Below, one piece after another: positions 27,701 to 36,141 of a stretch of 64,000 nucleotides of DNA. The position numbers were made by a program, and so were the translations under genes. Source of the stretch: Bacteroidaceae bacterium (GTDB lineage Bacteria; Bacteroidota; Bacteroidia; Bacteroidales; Bacteroidaceae). Within the stretch, counting starts at the first letter, position 1, and the number at the start of each line of letters is the position of its first letter. The stretch spans positions 248,001 to 312,000 of the forward strand of contig JAFUFK010000012.1 of the NCBI GenBank assembly GCA_017469925.1. The letters run 5' to 3'. The notes under the pieces were generated by a model, which was given only the letters and a program-made list of their open reading frames with translations, was not told the DNA's origin and ran no database searches.

Positions 27701-28036
27701 CAGTTGGCTGAGAAGGAAATTCCTGCTACGACCGTCCCGCACGGTTGGCAAGGCCGTTCGCTTGACATCGCTCGCACTTGGCTCGCATTGGGCCAGAAGA
27801 AGAAGGGCGAGGAGATAGCCACTCACGTGGGCAAGACCTCCTGCGAGTACCTCGACTGGTACTTGTCACAGTCGCCACGCTATGCCAACGCCTCGGCCTA
27901 CGACATCCGCATGCACTTCGTCACCTTGCAGGAGGCCGTCGAACTGCTTGAGGCCGCCGACTCGCCTTTGGCTGCCCAGTACGGGCAACGCCTCGAGCAG
28001 TACTACCAGACCATGTCAAACCAGACGGGCCGCTAA
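24719..28036 (+). CDS. DUF2723 membrane protein (GT117-type, protein O-mannosyltransferase-like)
   Basis: A 1105-residue protein with about ten to twelve membrane spans in the first ~340 residues and again near 580-720, and soluble periplasmic parts including a helical C-terminus. The conserved start SFWDCPEFITTAYKLEVGHPPGAP (abridged; residues ~33-56) with its Asp and Glu is typical of DUF2723, a family classed with glycosyltransferases of the GT-C fold. In Bacteroidetes it has been linked to protein O-glycosylation; that role here is inference. It is followed closely by a polysaccharide deacetylase. Confidence 0.85.
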   Translation: MKHFRLIDNVVGWLTFFVAAFVYCSTIEPTASFWDCPEFITTAYKLEVGHPPGAPFFMLTGNLFTQLASDPTQVARMVNMMSALMSAACILFLFWSITHLARKLMGTQGRVETMGQLIAVETSGLVGALVYTFSDTFWFSAVEGEVYAYSSLFTALVFWLMLKWEDQADQPHSDRWLVLIAYLTGLSIGVHLLNLLCLPAIVLVFYYRKFPGANLRGSIIALLVSFALVAVVLYGIVPGIVKVGGWFELLFVNGLSMPFNTGLIIYLFLLITAVLWAIWETHRDEENRLRMTISYALSVGLLGIPFYGYGVSSIVIGLVVLAIVVMLLRYKKGERFLISSRVMNTSLLCMLLIMVGYSSYAVIVIRSTANTPMDQNSPEDIFTLGSYLSREQYGDRPLFYGQTYNSQVLLKVEGDYCVPVSTKGAPVYQRKEKADAGEPDRYELLRYNLDYKYGQNMFFPRMYSDRPEHKQAYEDWMGGVKGREVTFDNCGRTSTIKMPTMAENLYFFLSYQMNFMYWRYFMWNFAGRQNDIQGNGEREHGNWLTGIKWFDNWRLGDQSKLPTELRENKGHNVFYALPLLLGLLGLFWQVYKNNDQQNDGVKQFWVVFFLFFMTGVAIVVYLNQTPMQPRERDYAYAGSFYAFAIWVGLGVAAIADWLKRVLKSEVFAALLASLCILVPVQMASQTWDDHDRSGRYTCRDFGQNYLQSLQAQGNPVIFTNGDNDTFPLWYGQETEGTRTDARVCNLSYLQTDWYIDQMRRPAYDSPSLPISWKRIQYVAGTREGIRIYPEAIQQVMDYYKDDPEAMKEALGENPYELKNIIDRWILNENADLQVIPTDSIVITVDKEAVRRSGMMVPDDSIPDVMHISLKGRSTVYKSELMMYEMLARSNWERPLYVAITVGESNYGDLGKNFVREGLVDRITPFDTRKSGKNLDSEKMYDNIMNKFKFGGLDNPDIYLDETVLRMCYTHRRIIGQLGLQLMREGKAEKALKLMQLAEKEIPATTVPHGWQGRSLDIARTWLALGQKKKGEEIATHVGKTSCEYLDWYLSQSPRYANASAYDIRMHFVTLQEAVELLEAADSPLAAQYGQRLEQYYQTMSNQTGR

Positions 28037-28042
28037 CCTGCT

Positions 28043-28663
28043 ATGATTATCGAGCAACCCGCACGATTCCTCCGATGGCTCTATCCCCACGCCCTGTGGC
28101 GGATGAGCCCTCAGGAGCGTGCCGTATATCTCACCTTCGATGATGGCCCCATCCCCGAGGCCACGCCCTGGGTGCTTGACGTGCTCGACCGGTTCGGGGC
28201 CAAGGCCACATTCTTTATGGTAGGCGACAATGCCCATCGTTATCCTGAGCTCCTCACCGAGGTCCGTCGTCGCGGCCATTCCATAGGCAACCACACATAC
28301 AACCACGTGGGAGGTTTGCGCTGGAGCAGTTGGAAGTACCTCTACAACGTCCACAAGGCAGGCGACGTACTAGGGCACCCTAAACTCTTCCGGCCACCTC
28401 ATGGGTGGATGCGCGCCGTTCAATACCGCACTATGCGCATTTTCGGCTATCGGGTGGTCATGTGGGACCTTGTGACGCGTGACTACAGTCGAAGGCTCAC
28501 GGCCCAAGACGTCCTTGAGAACGTGAAGCGCTATGCCCGCCCAGGTAGCATCATCACCTTCCACGACTCGCTGAAGAGTATCGACAAACTCCGCGTGATG
28601 CTCCCAGACGCCCTTCAGTGGCTAAAGGACCAAGGATATGAATTCCGTACGATTACAGCGTGA
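28043..28663 (+). CDS. Polysaccharide deacetylase family protein (NodB domain)
   Basis: A 206-residue protein covering little more than the NodB domain. The motifs are in order: TFDDGP near residue 31 (catalytic and metal-binding Asp), GNHTYNH near 77 (two metal-binding His) and RPPHGW near 114; the final catalytic region ITFHDS near 171 is also present. Such enzymes remove acetyl groups from GlcNAc-containing polymers such as peptidoglycan. No signal peptide is clear, although the N-terminus is amphipathic. The 3' end overlaps queG by 26 bp. Confidence 0.87.
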   Translation: MIIEQPARFLRWLYPHALWRMSPQERAVYLTFDDGPIPEATPWVLDVLDRFGAKATFFMVGDNAHRYPELLTEVRRRGHSIGNHTYNHVGGLRWSSWKYLYNVHKAGDVLGHPKLFRPPHGWMRAVQYRTMRIFGYRVVMWDLVTRDYSRRLTAQDVLENVKRYARPGSIITFHDSLKSIDKLRVMLPDALQWLKDQGYEFRTITA

Positions 28664-29555
28664 TGTAGTGAAAGCCGAGGCCCTGCGCCTTGGCTTTTCG
28701 CATTGCGGATTGGCCCCTGCCGAGGAGGTCGATAAGGCCTTCATGCGTCATTATGAGCAATGGTTGAGTGAAGGCCGACAGGCTGGGATGCACTACATGG
28801 AGCGCTATCTGGCCCTGCGTCGCGACCCCCGTCTGCTCCTGCCCGGCGCGCGCACCGTCGTCTCTCTGGCTATGAGCTACAACCCCGGCACGGAGCCCAC
28901 TCAGCCCGCCCTGGCCTGGTATGCCCAAGGTCGCGACTATCACGACGTCCTGCGCCAGCGCCTCCAGATTCTCTTGCAGGTGTTGGGCCTGGAGGGCCGC
29001 ATCTGCGTCGATACCGCCCCCGTGATGGAGAAGTATTGGGCTTGGCGTTGCGGACTCGGGTGGATAGGCCGCCACACCCAGCTGGTTGTTCCCCGTGAGG
29101 GTAGTGCCTTCTTCCTGGCCGAATTGCTCCTGACGCAGGAATCCGATCATTACGACACACCCCTCTACTCCCGTCCCTATCACGAGGGGTGTGGACGCTG
29201 CCGGTGCTGTATCGAGGCATGTCCCACCTTGGCCCTTTCCGACGAGGGAATCGACGCCCGCCGTTGCCTGTCGTACCTGACTATCGAGCATCGCGGCCCG
29301 TTGCCCCAGGAAACGTGTCGTCACTTGTCGGAGTGTTTCTACGGATGTGACCGTTGCATGCGTGCATGCCCCCATCTCTCCCACGAGGCCACTCCTGTCG
29401 AAGATTTCATCCCTTCAGACGAACTGCTCTCCATGTCGCCCGCCGACTGGCTCCGTCTCACCCCCCTCCAGTACCAGTCGCTCTTTCGCGGCTCGGCCGT
29501 GAAACGTGCGAAGTACGAAGGCCTGATGCGAAACATTCAGGCAAACAGGAAATAA
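28638..29555 (+). CDS. queG: Epoxyqueuosine reductase
   Basis: A 305-residue iron-sulfur enzyme that makes queuosine from epoxyqueuosine in tRNA. Eight cluster cysteines are visible: CGRCRCCIEACP near residue 186 (with one extra Cys) and C...CDRCMRACP near 232-246. The N-terminal cobalamin-binding domain is present (for example YNPGTEP and DTAPVMEKYWAWRCGLGWIG near 115-135). It lacks the extra C-terminal domain of E. coli QueG, as is usual in Bacteroidetes. It starts within the deacetylase gene. Confidence 0.93.
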   Translation: MNSVRLQRDVVKAEALRLGFSHCGLAPAEEVDKAFMRHYEQWLSEGRQAGMHYMERYLALRRDPRLLLPGARTVVSLAMSYNPGTEPTQPALAWYAQGRDYHDVLRQRLQILLQVLGLEGRICVDTAPVMEKYWAWRCGLGWIGRHTQLVVPREGSAFFLAELLLTQESDHYDTPLYSRPYHEGCGRCRCCIEACPTLALSDEGIDARRCLSYLTIEHRGPLPQETCRHLSECFYGCDRCMRACPHLSHEATPVEDFIPSDELLSMSPADWLRLTPLQYQSLFRGSAVKRAKYEGLMRNIQANRK

Positions 29556-29672
29556 TGTTTAATAGGCTTTTAAAGAACGCTCTTGTTAGGTATTCATGCG
29601 CTCTCCTGGTATCAAATTGCAATCCAAGACGGCTTATTTGCTTTCGAAATATAATTATTTGCCCATTCTTGC

Positions 29673-29702
29673 TTTGCAATTCGTAATTTATTATTATCTT
29701 TG
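29673..29702 (+). promoter_or_regulatory. Promoter of the ilvB-ilvN-thioesterase-ilvC operon
   Basis: TTTG (29673-29676), an 18-bp spacer and TATCTTTG (29695-29702) fit the Bacteroidetes promoter, 22 bp before the ilvB start. The upstream spacer 29556-29672 holds no gene; no attenuator-like leader peptide is visible because the transcript leader would be under 20 bases. Confidence 0.6.
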
Positions 29703-29724
29703 CACCCATATTTAAGGTAAAAGG

Positions 29725-31422
29725 ATGAAAGAAAGGATTTCAGGAGCAGAGGCACTGATGCGTAGTCTCGTGGCGGAGGGCGTGGACGTCATTTTCGGGT
29801 ACCCCGGTGGAGCCATCATGCCCACGTACGACGCACTTTACGACCATCGTGACGAATTGCACCACATACTGGTGCGTCACGAGCAGGGTGCCATGCATGC
29901 CGCACAGGGCTATGCCCGCGTGAGCGGTCGTGTGGGCTGTGCCATTGCCACCAGTGGCCCTGGTGCGATGAACACTGTCACGGGCATTGCCGATGCGATG
30001 ATTGACTCGACGCCGATAGTGGTTATCTGTGGCCAGATAGGGGCCTCCCTGCTGGGTACAGATGCCTTTCAGGAGGTTGATGTCATTGGTGTTACACAGC
30101 CCATCTCGAAGTGGGCCTTCCAAATACGTAGGGCCGAGGATGTGGCATGGGCCGTGAGCCGTGCTTTCTTCATTGCACGAAGTGGTCGCCCCGGACCTGT
30201 AGTGCTCGACTTCACGCGAAATGCCCAGACGGGCCTGGTTGATTATGAGCCTGCCAAGGTCGATTTTATCCGCAGCTATCGTCCTGTGCCTGTCCCCTCG
30301 GACGACATTATTGCCCAGGCCGCCCGGATGATAAACGAGAGCCGGCGTCCATTGGTCTTGGTGGGTCAGGGCGTAGAATTAGGTAGCGCGCGCGCGGAGT
30401 TGCAAGCGTTTCTGGAACGGGCCGATATGCCTGCTGGCTGTACGCTTTTGGGTCTCTCGGCCTTGCCTACGGGCCATCGTCTAAATATGGGCATGCTGGG
30501 TATGCATGGCAATCTGGCGCCCAACGTGATGACTAACCAGTGCGACCTGCTCATTGCCGTGGGTATGCGCTTCGACGACCGTGTGACGGGCAACCTCAAT
30601 ACGTATGCCCGACAGGCACGCATCATCCACTTCGACATCGACCCCAGCGAGATTGATAAGAACGTCAAGACCGACTTGGCTGTGATAGGCGATTGCAAGC
30701 AGACACTAGCTCGTGTGACGGCCCTCTTGCAGGAGCAGAAGCACGAGCGGTGGATCGAGAGCTTCCGCCCCTATCGGGAGGAGGAGACTCGGCGCGTCAT
30801 CGAGCCTGCCATTCATCCTACCGAAGGCCCTCTGTTAATGGGTGAAGTGGTGAATATGATCAGTGAAGCTACTGGGCACGAGGCCGTGCTGGTGACCGAC
30901 GTGGGCCAGAACCAGATGTTTGGTTGCCGCTATTTCCAATATACTCAGCCACGAAGTGTGGTGACCTCGGGCGGTTGTGGCACGATGGGCTTCGGCCTTC
31001 CTGCTGCCATCGGAGCCACATTCGGGGCCCCAGAGCGCACGGTTTGCCTCTTCGTGGGCGACGGTGGCTTGCAGATGACCCTGCAGGAGCTTGGCACTAT
31101 CATGGAACAGCAAGCCCCCGTCAAAATAATACTCCTCAACAATAACTTCCTGGGCAATGTGCGCCAGTGGCAATATATGTTCTTCAATAAGCGCTACTCA
31201 TTCACTCCCATGCTCAATCCCGATTACGAGCGAATCGCCTCAGCCTATGGCATTGCGGCACGCACCGTAGTTGACCGCAGCCAGCTGCGAGAGGCTGTAG
31301 AGGAGATGTTACATACCGACGGGCCTTTCCTGTTGCAGTGTGCAGTGAAGGAGGAGGACGATGTACTGCCCATGATACCACCCGGGGCCAATGTCGATGA
31401 GATGCTCTTAGAAGTAAAATAA
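29725..31422 (+). CDS. ilvB: Acetolactate synthase, large (catalytic) subunit
   Basis: A 565-residue thiamine diphosphate enzyme that condenses pyruvate with pyruvate or 2-oxobutyrate, the first common step of branched-chain amino acid synthesis. The catalytic Glu is in VRHEQGAMHAAQGYAR near residue 52, and the ThDP/Mg motif GDGGLQMTLQELGT...LLNNN begins near 443. Length is normal. It is followed by ilvN after 3 bp, so both subunits are made together. Confidence 0.96.
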   Translation: MKERISGAEALMRSLVAEGVDVIFGYPGGAIMPTYDALYDHRDELHHILVRHEQGAMHAAQGYARVSGRVGCAIATSGPGAMNTVTGIADAMIDSTPIVVICGQIGASLLGTDAFQEVDVIGVTQPISKWAFQIRRAEDVAWAVSRAFFIARSGRPGPVVLDFTRNAQTGLVDYEPAKVDFIRSYRPVPVPSDDIIAQAARMINESRRPLVLVGQGVELGSARAELQAFLERADMPAGCTLLGLSALPTGHRLNMGMLGMHGNLAPNVMTNQCDLLIAVGMRFDDRVTGNLNTYARQARIIHFDIDPSEIDKNVKTDLAVIGDCKQTLARVTALLQEQKHERWIESFRPYREEETRRVIEPAIHPTEGPLLMGEVVNMISEATGHEAVLVTDVGQNQMFGCRYFQYTQPRSVVTSGGCGTMGFGLPAAIGATFGAPERTVCLFVGDGGLQMTLQELGTIMEQQAPVKIILLNNNFLGNVRQWQYMFFNKRYSFTPMLNPDYERIASAYGIAARTVVDRSQLREAVEEMLHTDGPFLLQCAVKEEDDVLPMIPPGANVDEMLLEVK

Positions 31423-31425
31423 GGA

Positions 31426-31965
31426 ATGGAAGAGAAATTCTACACCATGTTGATTTACAGCGAAAACTTCGCTGGTATTCTGAATCAGATAACTGCCGTC
31501 TTTACCCGTCGGCAGGTGAACATCGAGAGCTTGAACGTATGTGCTTCCTCGACGCCTGGTGTGCACAAGTACACCATCACGTGCAATTGCACTGAGGAGA
31601 TGGTGAAGATGCTCACGAAGCAGATTGAGAAAAAAATCGACGTCCTACAGGCCAATTACTATACCGACGACGAAATTTTCATCATGGAGGCTTGCCTCAT
31701 AAAGGTCAGCACACCCATGATACTGGAGAACCGTGAGGCTTCGCTCATCCTGCGTACCCACGGTGCTCACATCGTAGAGGTGAATCCCACGTACAGCATC
31801 ATCGAGATGAAGGGTATGACGGAGGACATCCTGAGCCTATACCAACAACTGAACGCCCTGGGCATGGTCCTGCAGTTCGTACGCTCAGGTCGCATTGCCG
31901 TGACGAAGAGTCCCGTGGAGAAGTTGGACAAGTACCTGGAGGAGCGCGAAAAACTTAGAGACTGA
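31426..31965 (+). CDS. ilvN: Acetolactate synthase, small (regulatory) subunit
   Basis: A 179-residue protein with an N-terminal ACT domain (YSENFAGILNQITAVFTRRQ, residues ~10-29) that binds valine for feedback inhibition, and the usual C-terminal ALS small-subunit domain. It starts 3 bp after ilvB and is followed 3 bp later by the acyl-ACP thioesterase. Confidence 0.94.
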   Translation: MEEKFYTMLIYSENFAGILNQITAVFTRRQVNIESLNVCASSTPGVHKYTITCNCTEEMVKMLTKQIEKKIDVLQANYYTDDEIFIMEACLIKVSTPMILENREASLILRTHGAHIVEVNPTYSIIEMKGMTEDILSLYQQLNALGMVLQFVRSGRIAVTKSPVEKLDKYLEEREKLRD

Positions 31966-31968
31966 ATC

Positions 31969-32712
31969 ATGCAGAAGATAGACGAATACCCCTTCTATGT
32001 AGAGCCGTTCCATGTCGATTTCATGGGGCGAATATTCCTCGGCATCCTAGGCAACCACCTGCTCAACGCCGCAGGCAATCACAGCCAGCGGCGTGGGTGG
32101 GGCATAGGAACGCTGAACGAGAGCCGCCATACCTGGGTGCTTAGCCGATTGAGTATTGAAATGGAGGAGATGCCTCGCCAGTACGAACACGGCACCATTA
32201 AGACCTGGGTCGAGAGCGTTATCAAACTCTTTACGAATCGTAACTTTGCCATCCTTCGCGAGAACGGCACTGCCTATGGCTATGCCCGTAGCATCTGGGC
32301 CATGATTGACATGGAGACGCGCCGCCCCTGCGACCTGCTGACGCTCTACGATGGTGACATCCTGCGCTACGTCGTTTCGGAAGATGAGAACCAATGCCCG
32401 ATTGCCGGTCATGGGCGCTTCCGCTTCCGCGAACCAGAGTTGGTGCGCACCATCGACACCCACTACAGCGATGTCGATATCAATGGGCACATCAATTCCA
32501 TCAAGTACATCGAACATATTCTCGACCTTTTCCCCGCAGAACGTTTCCGCAGGCAGGGACTCCGTCGCTTCGAGATAGCCTACAAGACGGAGAGTTACCT
32601 GGGCGATCGCCTATCCTTCTATCGGCAGGAGGTGGATGAGAACGAGACTGACGTTGAGGTTCGAAAGAACGAGACCGAAGTTGTCTGCCAGGCTAAGGTC
32701 TGCTTTGCATAA
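31969..32712 (+). CDS. Acyl-ACP thioesterase (FatA/FatB-like, double hotdog)
   Basis: A 247-residue protein with two hotdog domains. NESRHTWVLSRLSIEMEEMP (residues ~46-65) and the C-terminal DTHYSDVDINGHINSIKYIE (near 163-182), with its catalytic Asn-His pair, match bacterial acyl-ACP thioesterases that release free fatty acids from acyl carrier protein. Its place inside the ilv operon is a recurring Bacteroidetes arrangement; branched-chain keto acids from this operon also prime branched fatty acids, so a link is plausible but not shown. Confidence 0.88.
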   Translation: MQKIDEYPFYVEPFHVDFMGRIFLGILGNHLLNAAGNHSQRRGWGIGTLNESRHTWVLSRLSIEMEEMPRQYEHGTIKTWVESVIKLFTNRNFAILRENGTAYGYARSIWAMIDMETRRPCDLLTLYDGDILRYVVSEDENQCPIAGHGRFRFREPELVRTIDTHYSDVDINGHINSIKYIEHILDLFPAERFRRQGLRRFEIAYKTESYLGDRLSFYRQEVDENETDVEVRKNETEVVCQAKVCFA

Positions 32713-32745
32713 TTCTTAACTTTTAATTCTTAATTATATATAGTT

Positions 32746-33789
32746 ATGGCAAAAATGAATTTTGGAGGTGTCATCGAAGAAGTGATGACCCGCGAAGAGT
32801 TTCCCTTGGAAAAGGCACGTGAAGTCCTGAAGGACGAAGTTATCGCCGTTATCGGTTATGGCGTGCAGGGCCCCGGTCAGGCATGTAACCTGCGCGACAA
32901 CGGTTTCAATGTCATCGTTGGCCAACGTCAGGGCAAGACCTTCGAGAAGGCCATCGGTGACGGGTGGGTGCCTGGCGAGACCCTCTTTAGCATCGAAGAG
33001 GCTGCCGAGAAGGGTACCATCGTAATGTGTCTGCTTTCCGACGCAGCTGTAATGAGCGTTTGGCCCAGTCTGAAGCCTCACCTCACCCCGGGCAAGGCCC
33101 TCTACTTCAGTCATGGTTTTGCAATTACGTGGAACGACCGGACGGGTTGCGTACCTCCCGGCGATGTCGATGTTATCATGGTAGCGCCGAAGGGTAGTGG
33201 CACAAGCTTGCGCACGATGTTCCTCGAAGGCCGTGGCTTGAACTCCAGTTATGCCGTTTATCAGGATGCAACGGGTCGTGCCCTCGAGCGCACGTTGGCA
33301 CTGGGCATCGGCATCGGTTCGGGTTATCTGTTCGAGACCACCTTCCAGCGCGAGGCCACCAGCGACCTTACGGGTGAGCGCGGCAGCCTGATGGGCGCCA
33401 TTCAGGGCCTGCTGCTAGCTCAGTACGAAGTGCTCCGCGAGAATGGCCATAGTCCCTCGGAAGCCTTCAACGAGACCGTGGAGGAGCTGACCCAGAGCCT
33501 TGGTCCGCTCTTCGCTCAAAAGGGTATGGACTGGATGTATGCCAACTGCTCGACGACTGCCCAGCGTGGCGCCCTCGACTGGATGGGCCCCTTCCACGAT
33601 GCCATTAAGCCCGTGGTACAGCGCCTCTACGAAAGTGTAAAGAGCGGACATGAGGCACAAATCAGCATCGACAGCAACTCGAAGCCCGACTACCGCGAAG
33701 GTCTGGAGAAGGAACTCAAGGCCCTGCGTGAAAGCGAGATGTGGCGCACAGCCGTCGTTGTACGTCAGTTGCGTCCCGAGAATAATTGA
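32746..33789 (+). CDS. ilvC: Ketol-acid reductoisomerase
   Basis: A 347-residue class I enzyme that isomerises and reduces acetolactate with NADPH. The nucleotide-binding loop IGYGVQGPGQACNLRDNG is near residue 36; the metal-binding C-terminal knotted domain carries TSDLTGERGSLMGAIQG near 203 and EAFNETVEELTQ near 240. It begins 33 bp after the thioesterase, with AT-rich filler between, and ends at a strong terminator. Confidence 0.96.
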   Translation: MAKMNFGGVIEEVMTREEFPLEKAREVLKDEVIAVIGYGVQGPGQACNLRDNGFNVIVGQRQGKTFEKAIGDGWVPGETLFSIEEAAEKGTIVMCLLSDAAVMSVWPSLKPHLTPGKALYFSHGFAITWNDRTGCVPPGDVDVIMVAPKGSGTSLRTMFLEGRGLNSSYAVYQDATGRALERTLALGIGIGSGYLFETTFQREATSDLTGERGSLMGAIQGLLLAQYEVLRENGHSPSEAFNETVEELTQSLGPLFAQKGMDWMYANCSTTAQRGALDWMGPFHDAIKPVVQRLYESVKSGHEAQISIDSNSKPDYREGLEKELKALRESEMWRTAVVVRQLRPENN

Positions 33790-33812
33790 CGGGGGAGACG
33801 CGGAGATTAAAA

Positions 33813-33858
33813 AGAATACGCGCGAGACTTGTATGAGCCTCGCGCGTATTCTCTTTTA
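33813..33858 (+). terminator. Terminator between ilvC and convergent ppiD
   Basis: A perfect 14-bp stem (AGAATACGCGCGAG / CTCGCGCGTATTCT; 33813-33826 and 33839-33852) with a 12-base loop is followed by CTTTTAT on the plus strand and preceded by TTAAAAA, giving a T-run on the minus strand too. It probably serves both ilvC and ppiD. Confidence 0.85.
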
Positions 33859-33872
33859 TGGTATTGTGGGGA

Positions 33873-36035
33873 TTACTGGTAGAACTTGAAGCGGTTGTCG
33901 GTAATCTTGGCCTTGCGTGCCAGCGTCTGCATCAGACCGCTGAGAGCACGGGTGTAACCCGTAGCCTGCTGAGCCTCTTCCTGCTTCTGGTCGAACTTGT
34001 TCTCAAGAGCTTGCTTCTCCAGCACTTGGAAGGCATAGACGGCACCTTCGCCCTTGACACCTGTTACGAACTGGCCCTTCTTGGCAGCTGCAACGGCACC
34101 GCTGAGCGTAGGCTCGCTGCTGGCCACCTTCTGTACGAATACGGGAGCGGTGAACGTGATGTGCTGAACCGTGTCCTGAACGGCACCTGCCATCTTGGCA
34201 ACTTCAGCCACACTCTTGGCACCCTGGACCTTCTCAATCAACTGGGCGGCCTTCTTGTCCTTGATAACCTCCTGCGAGAGAATCTGTTGCAGGTTCTCGT
34301 CCTTGAAGTCGCGCTGACCCTTCTTGTGCACGCCAGTGAGCATGACAACGAGCAACTGGTCGTTGGCATTGCCTGCCTCATAGAGTTCGCTGACGTCGCC
34401 GGGCTTGCTGTTGAATACCCAACGCAGGGCGTCGGTGGTACCACGCACGTTGGCAATGTAGTGCTCGGTGGACGTAATGTACTGGGCCGTCTGTACGTTG
34501 TAACCCTCCTTGGCAGCATTGGCCTCGATGTCGGCCTGCTTGGGGTTGGCAGCCAGGAACGAGCTGAACTTGTTCCATACCTGGTTGTGAGTGTCCTCAC
34601 TGAAGTCGATGGGGCGCTTGATGACGGCTACATCGTACTTGTCGATGATGTTGCGGCGGTCGGTGACCTTCACGATAAGGGTTCCGCCCGTGATGTCAAG
34701 CTTCTGGGTGGCACCGGTGGGAGTTGTGAAGAGGGTCTCGATGAACTTGCGGTCGTCGTCGCGCAGATTGCTGTTGTCAACCTGTGCAGAGGTTACCCAT
34801 TGTGCTTCGGCACCCTGGTTGTAGCGCTTGGCGATGGTGTCGATGGGTGCACCGGCAACGAGGGCAGCGTAGATGCTGTCAGCGCTCTTGGTGGCCTTCT
34901 CGTCCTTGCCGGGTACGGAGATTACGCGATACTCTACAGAGTCGGGCTGCTGTACCTTGGCAATGTACTTCACTACATTGAGGGTATTCTCGGCAGGATT
35001 GAGCGTGGGACCAACGAGGGCGCCGGGCGTAAGGCTGTCGAGCTGGGCAGCAATGTCGGCAGGCAGAGACTTGCGGCTCTGGGGCATTCCGGTGTAGGTG
35101 ATGCTCGAACGGGACTCACGGACCGTGTTGGCGATGTTTTCACCTGTCTCAAGGGCCTGAGCGTACTCGGTCAGTTCCTGTTGCAGGTCGGCCTTGTCCT
35201 GTTCGCTGGCAGTAACGGGTACGACGATGTACTTGATGTCGCGGGCTTCCTGCTGCATGTCGAACAGGTCGGGATACTGCTTCTTCATCTCGTTGTACTT
35301 GGCCTTCAGTTCGGCCTCGGTGGGCTCTACGTCGGTGTCCTTAATGGTGGAGTAGGGCAGTGCGGCCAGCAGTACGGACGTCTCGTTGTTGCGGGCGTCG
35401 AAGGCGGCCTTTGCACTTGCGGGGTTCGAGAGGAGCAGGCTCGAGAGCAGAGACTGGTACTTCTGGGTCAGTGTGGACTGACGTACCTGCTTCTCGACGA
35501 ATTTCCAATACTTGTAGTACTGGGCCATGCTTTCCTTCTGAGCCTCGGGGTACTCGGGATTGTTCTGGATTTCCTCGTAGTTCGTCAGGAACTGCTTGAG
35601 GATGTTCACGTCGAACTGGCCGGTCTGCTGGTTGACAAACGGTGTCTGGCGCAGCAACTGGTTGGAACCCGTGTTGATGATGTTTTGCACCTCGGCATCG
35701 GTCACGGTCAGGCCGAGCGCATTGGCTTCGTGCTCGATAATCTTCTGGCTAACGAAGTCGTTCCAGACCTGGTCGCGCAGCTGGATGGACTGGGCCTCGG
35801 TCAGGTTCTGGCCGCCGTTGCTCAGTTTCACTGCGTTCTCATACTCGTCGCAGAGTTCGTTAAATTCCAGATAGTTCACGTTGTCGCCATAAACCTGGCC
35901 GATAACCTGGCGGTTGGCGTTGCGGCTCGAAGAGAGGGCACGAACCAACTCTTCAGCAATGAAAGCGAACAAGGCAAGACCCAGGATGATGATAAGGATG
36001 GTGCCTTTGCTTCTGATTTTTTGTAAAGTTGCCAT
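33873..36035 (-). CDS. ppiD: Periplasmic peptidyl-prolyl isomerase, PpiD/SurA type
   Basis: A 720-residue protein with one N-terminal membrane anchor (residues ~13-31, GTILIIILGLALFAFIAEE), a SurA-like helical chaperone region (to ~170 and beyond), and a parvulin isomerase domain around residues 340-460. The usual chaperone helices and charged linker are intact. It helps fold outer-membrane proteins at the inner-membrane surface. In Bacteroidetes it commonly follows lptC and a gldE-like gene, as here. An antisense open frame of similar length is a shadow. Confidence 0.87.
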   Translation of the reverse strand: MATLQKIRSKGTILIIILGLALFAFIAEELVRALSSSRNANRQVIGQVYGDNVNYLEFNELCDEYENAVKLSNGGQNLTEAQSIQLRDQVWNDFVSQKIIEHEANALGLTVTDAEVQNIINTGSNQLLRQTPFVNQQTGQFDVNILKQFLTNYEEIQNNPEYPEAQKESMAQYYKYWKFVEKQVRQSTLTQKYQSLLSSLLLSNPASAKAAFDARNNETSVLLAALPYSTIKDTDVEPTEAELKAKYNEMKKQYPDLFDMQQEARDIKYIVVPVTASEQDKADLQQELTEYAQALETGENIANTVRESRSSITYTGMPQSRKSLPADIAAQLDSLTPGALVGPTLNPAENTLNVVKYIAKVQQPDSVEYRVISVPGKDEKATKSADSIYAALVAGAPIDTIAKRYNQGAEAQWVTSAQVDNSNLRDDDRKFIETLFTTPTGATQKLDITGGTLIVKVTDRRNIIDKYDVAVIKRPIDFSEDTHNQVWNKFSSFLAANPKQADIEANAAKEGYNVQTAQYITSTEHYIANVRGTTDALRWVFNSKPGDVSELYEAGNANDQLLVVMLTGVHKKGQRDFKDENLQQILSQEVIKDKKAAQLIEKVQGAKSVAEVAKMAGAVQDTVQHITFTAPVFVQKVASSEPTLSGAVAAAKKGQFVTGVKGEGAVYAFQVLEKQALENKFDQKQEEAQQATGYTRALSGLMQTLARKAKITDNRFKFYQ

Positions 36036-36079
36036 TTTGTTTTTATGTTATTATTTATTGTTTTTACGCAAATAGCGCA

Positions 36080-36087
36080 CAAAGATA
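36080..36087 (-). promoter_or_regulatory. Bacteroidetes -7 element for ppiD
   Basis: The minus strand reads TATCTTTG 45 bp before the ppiD start; only a T-rich stretch (TTTC) lies at the -33 distance. ppiD may thus be transcribed on its own as well as from the coaX promoter. Confidence 0.5.
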
Positions 36088-36141
36088 GTGAAAATAATTA
36101 AAAGTCGAAAATTAAAAAATTAAAAATTGAGCATTGCAGCC

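Noticed and set aside
33858-36026. A 722-residue plus-strand frame opposite ppiD
   Set aside because: It is a mirror of the ppiD codons with Leu/Val-rich low-information sequence; ppiD itself has intact domains.
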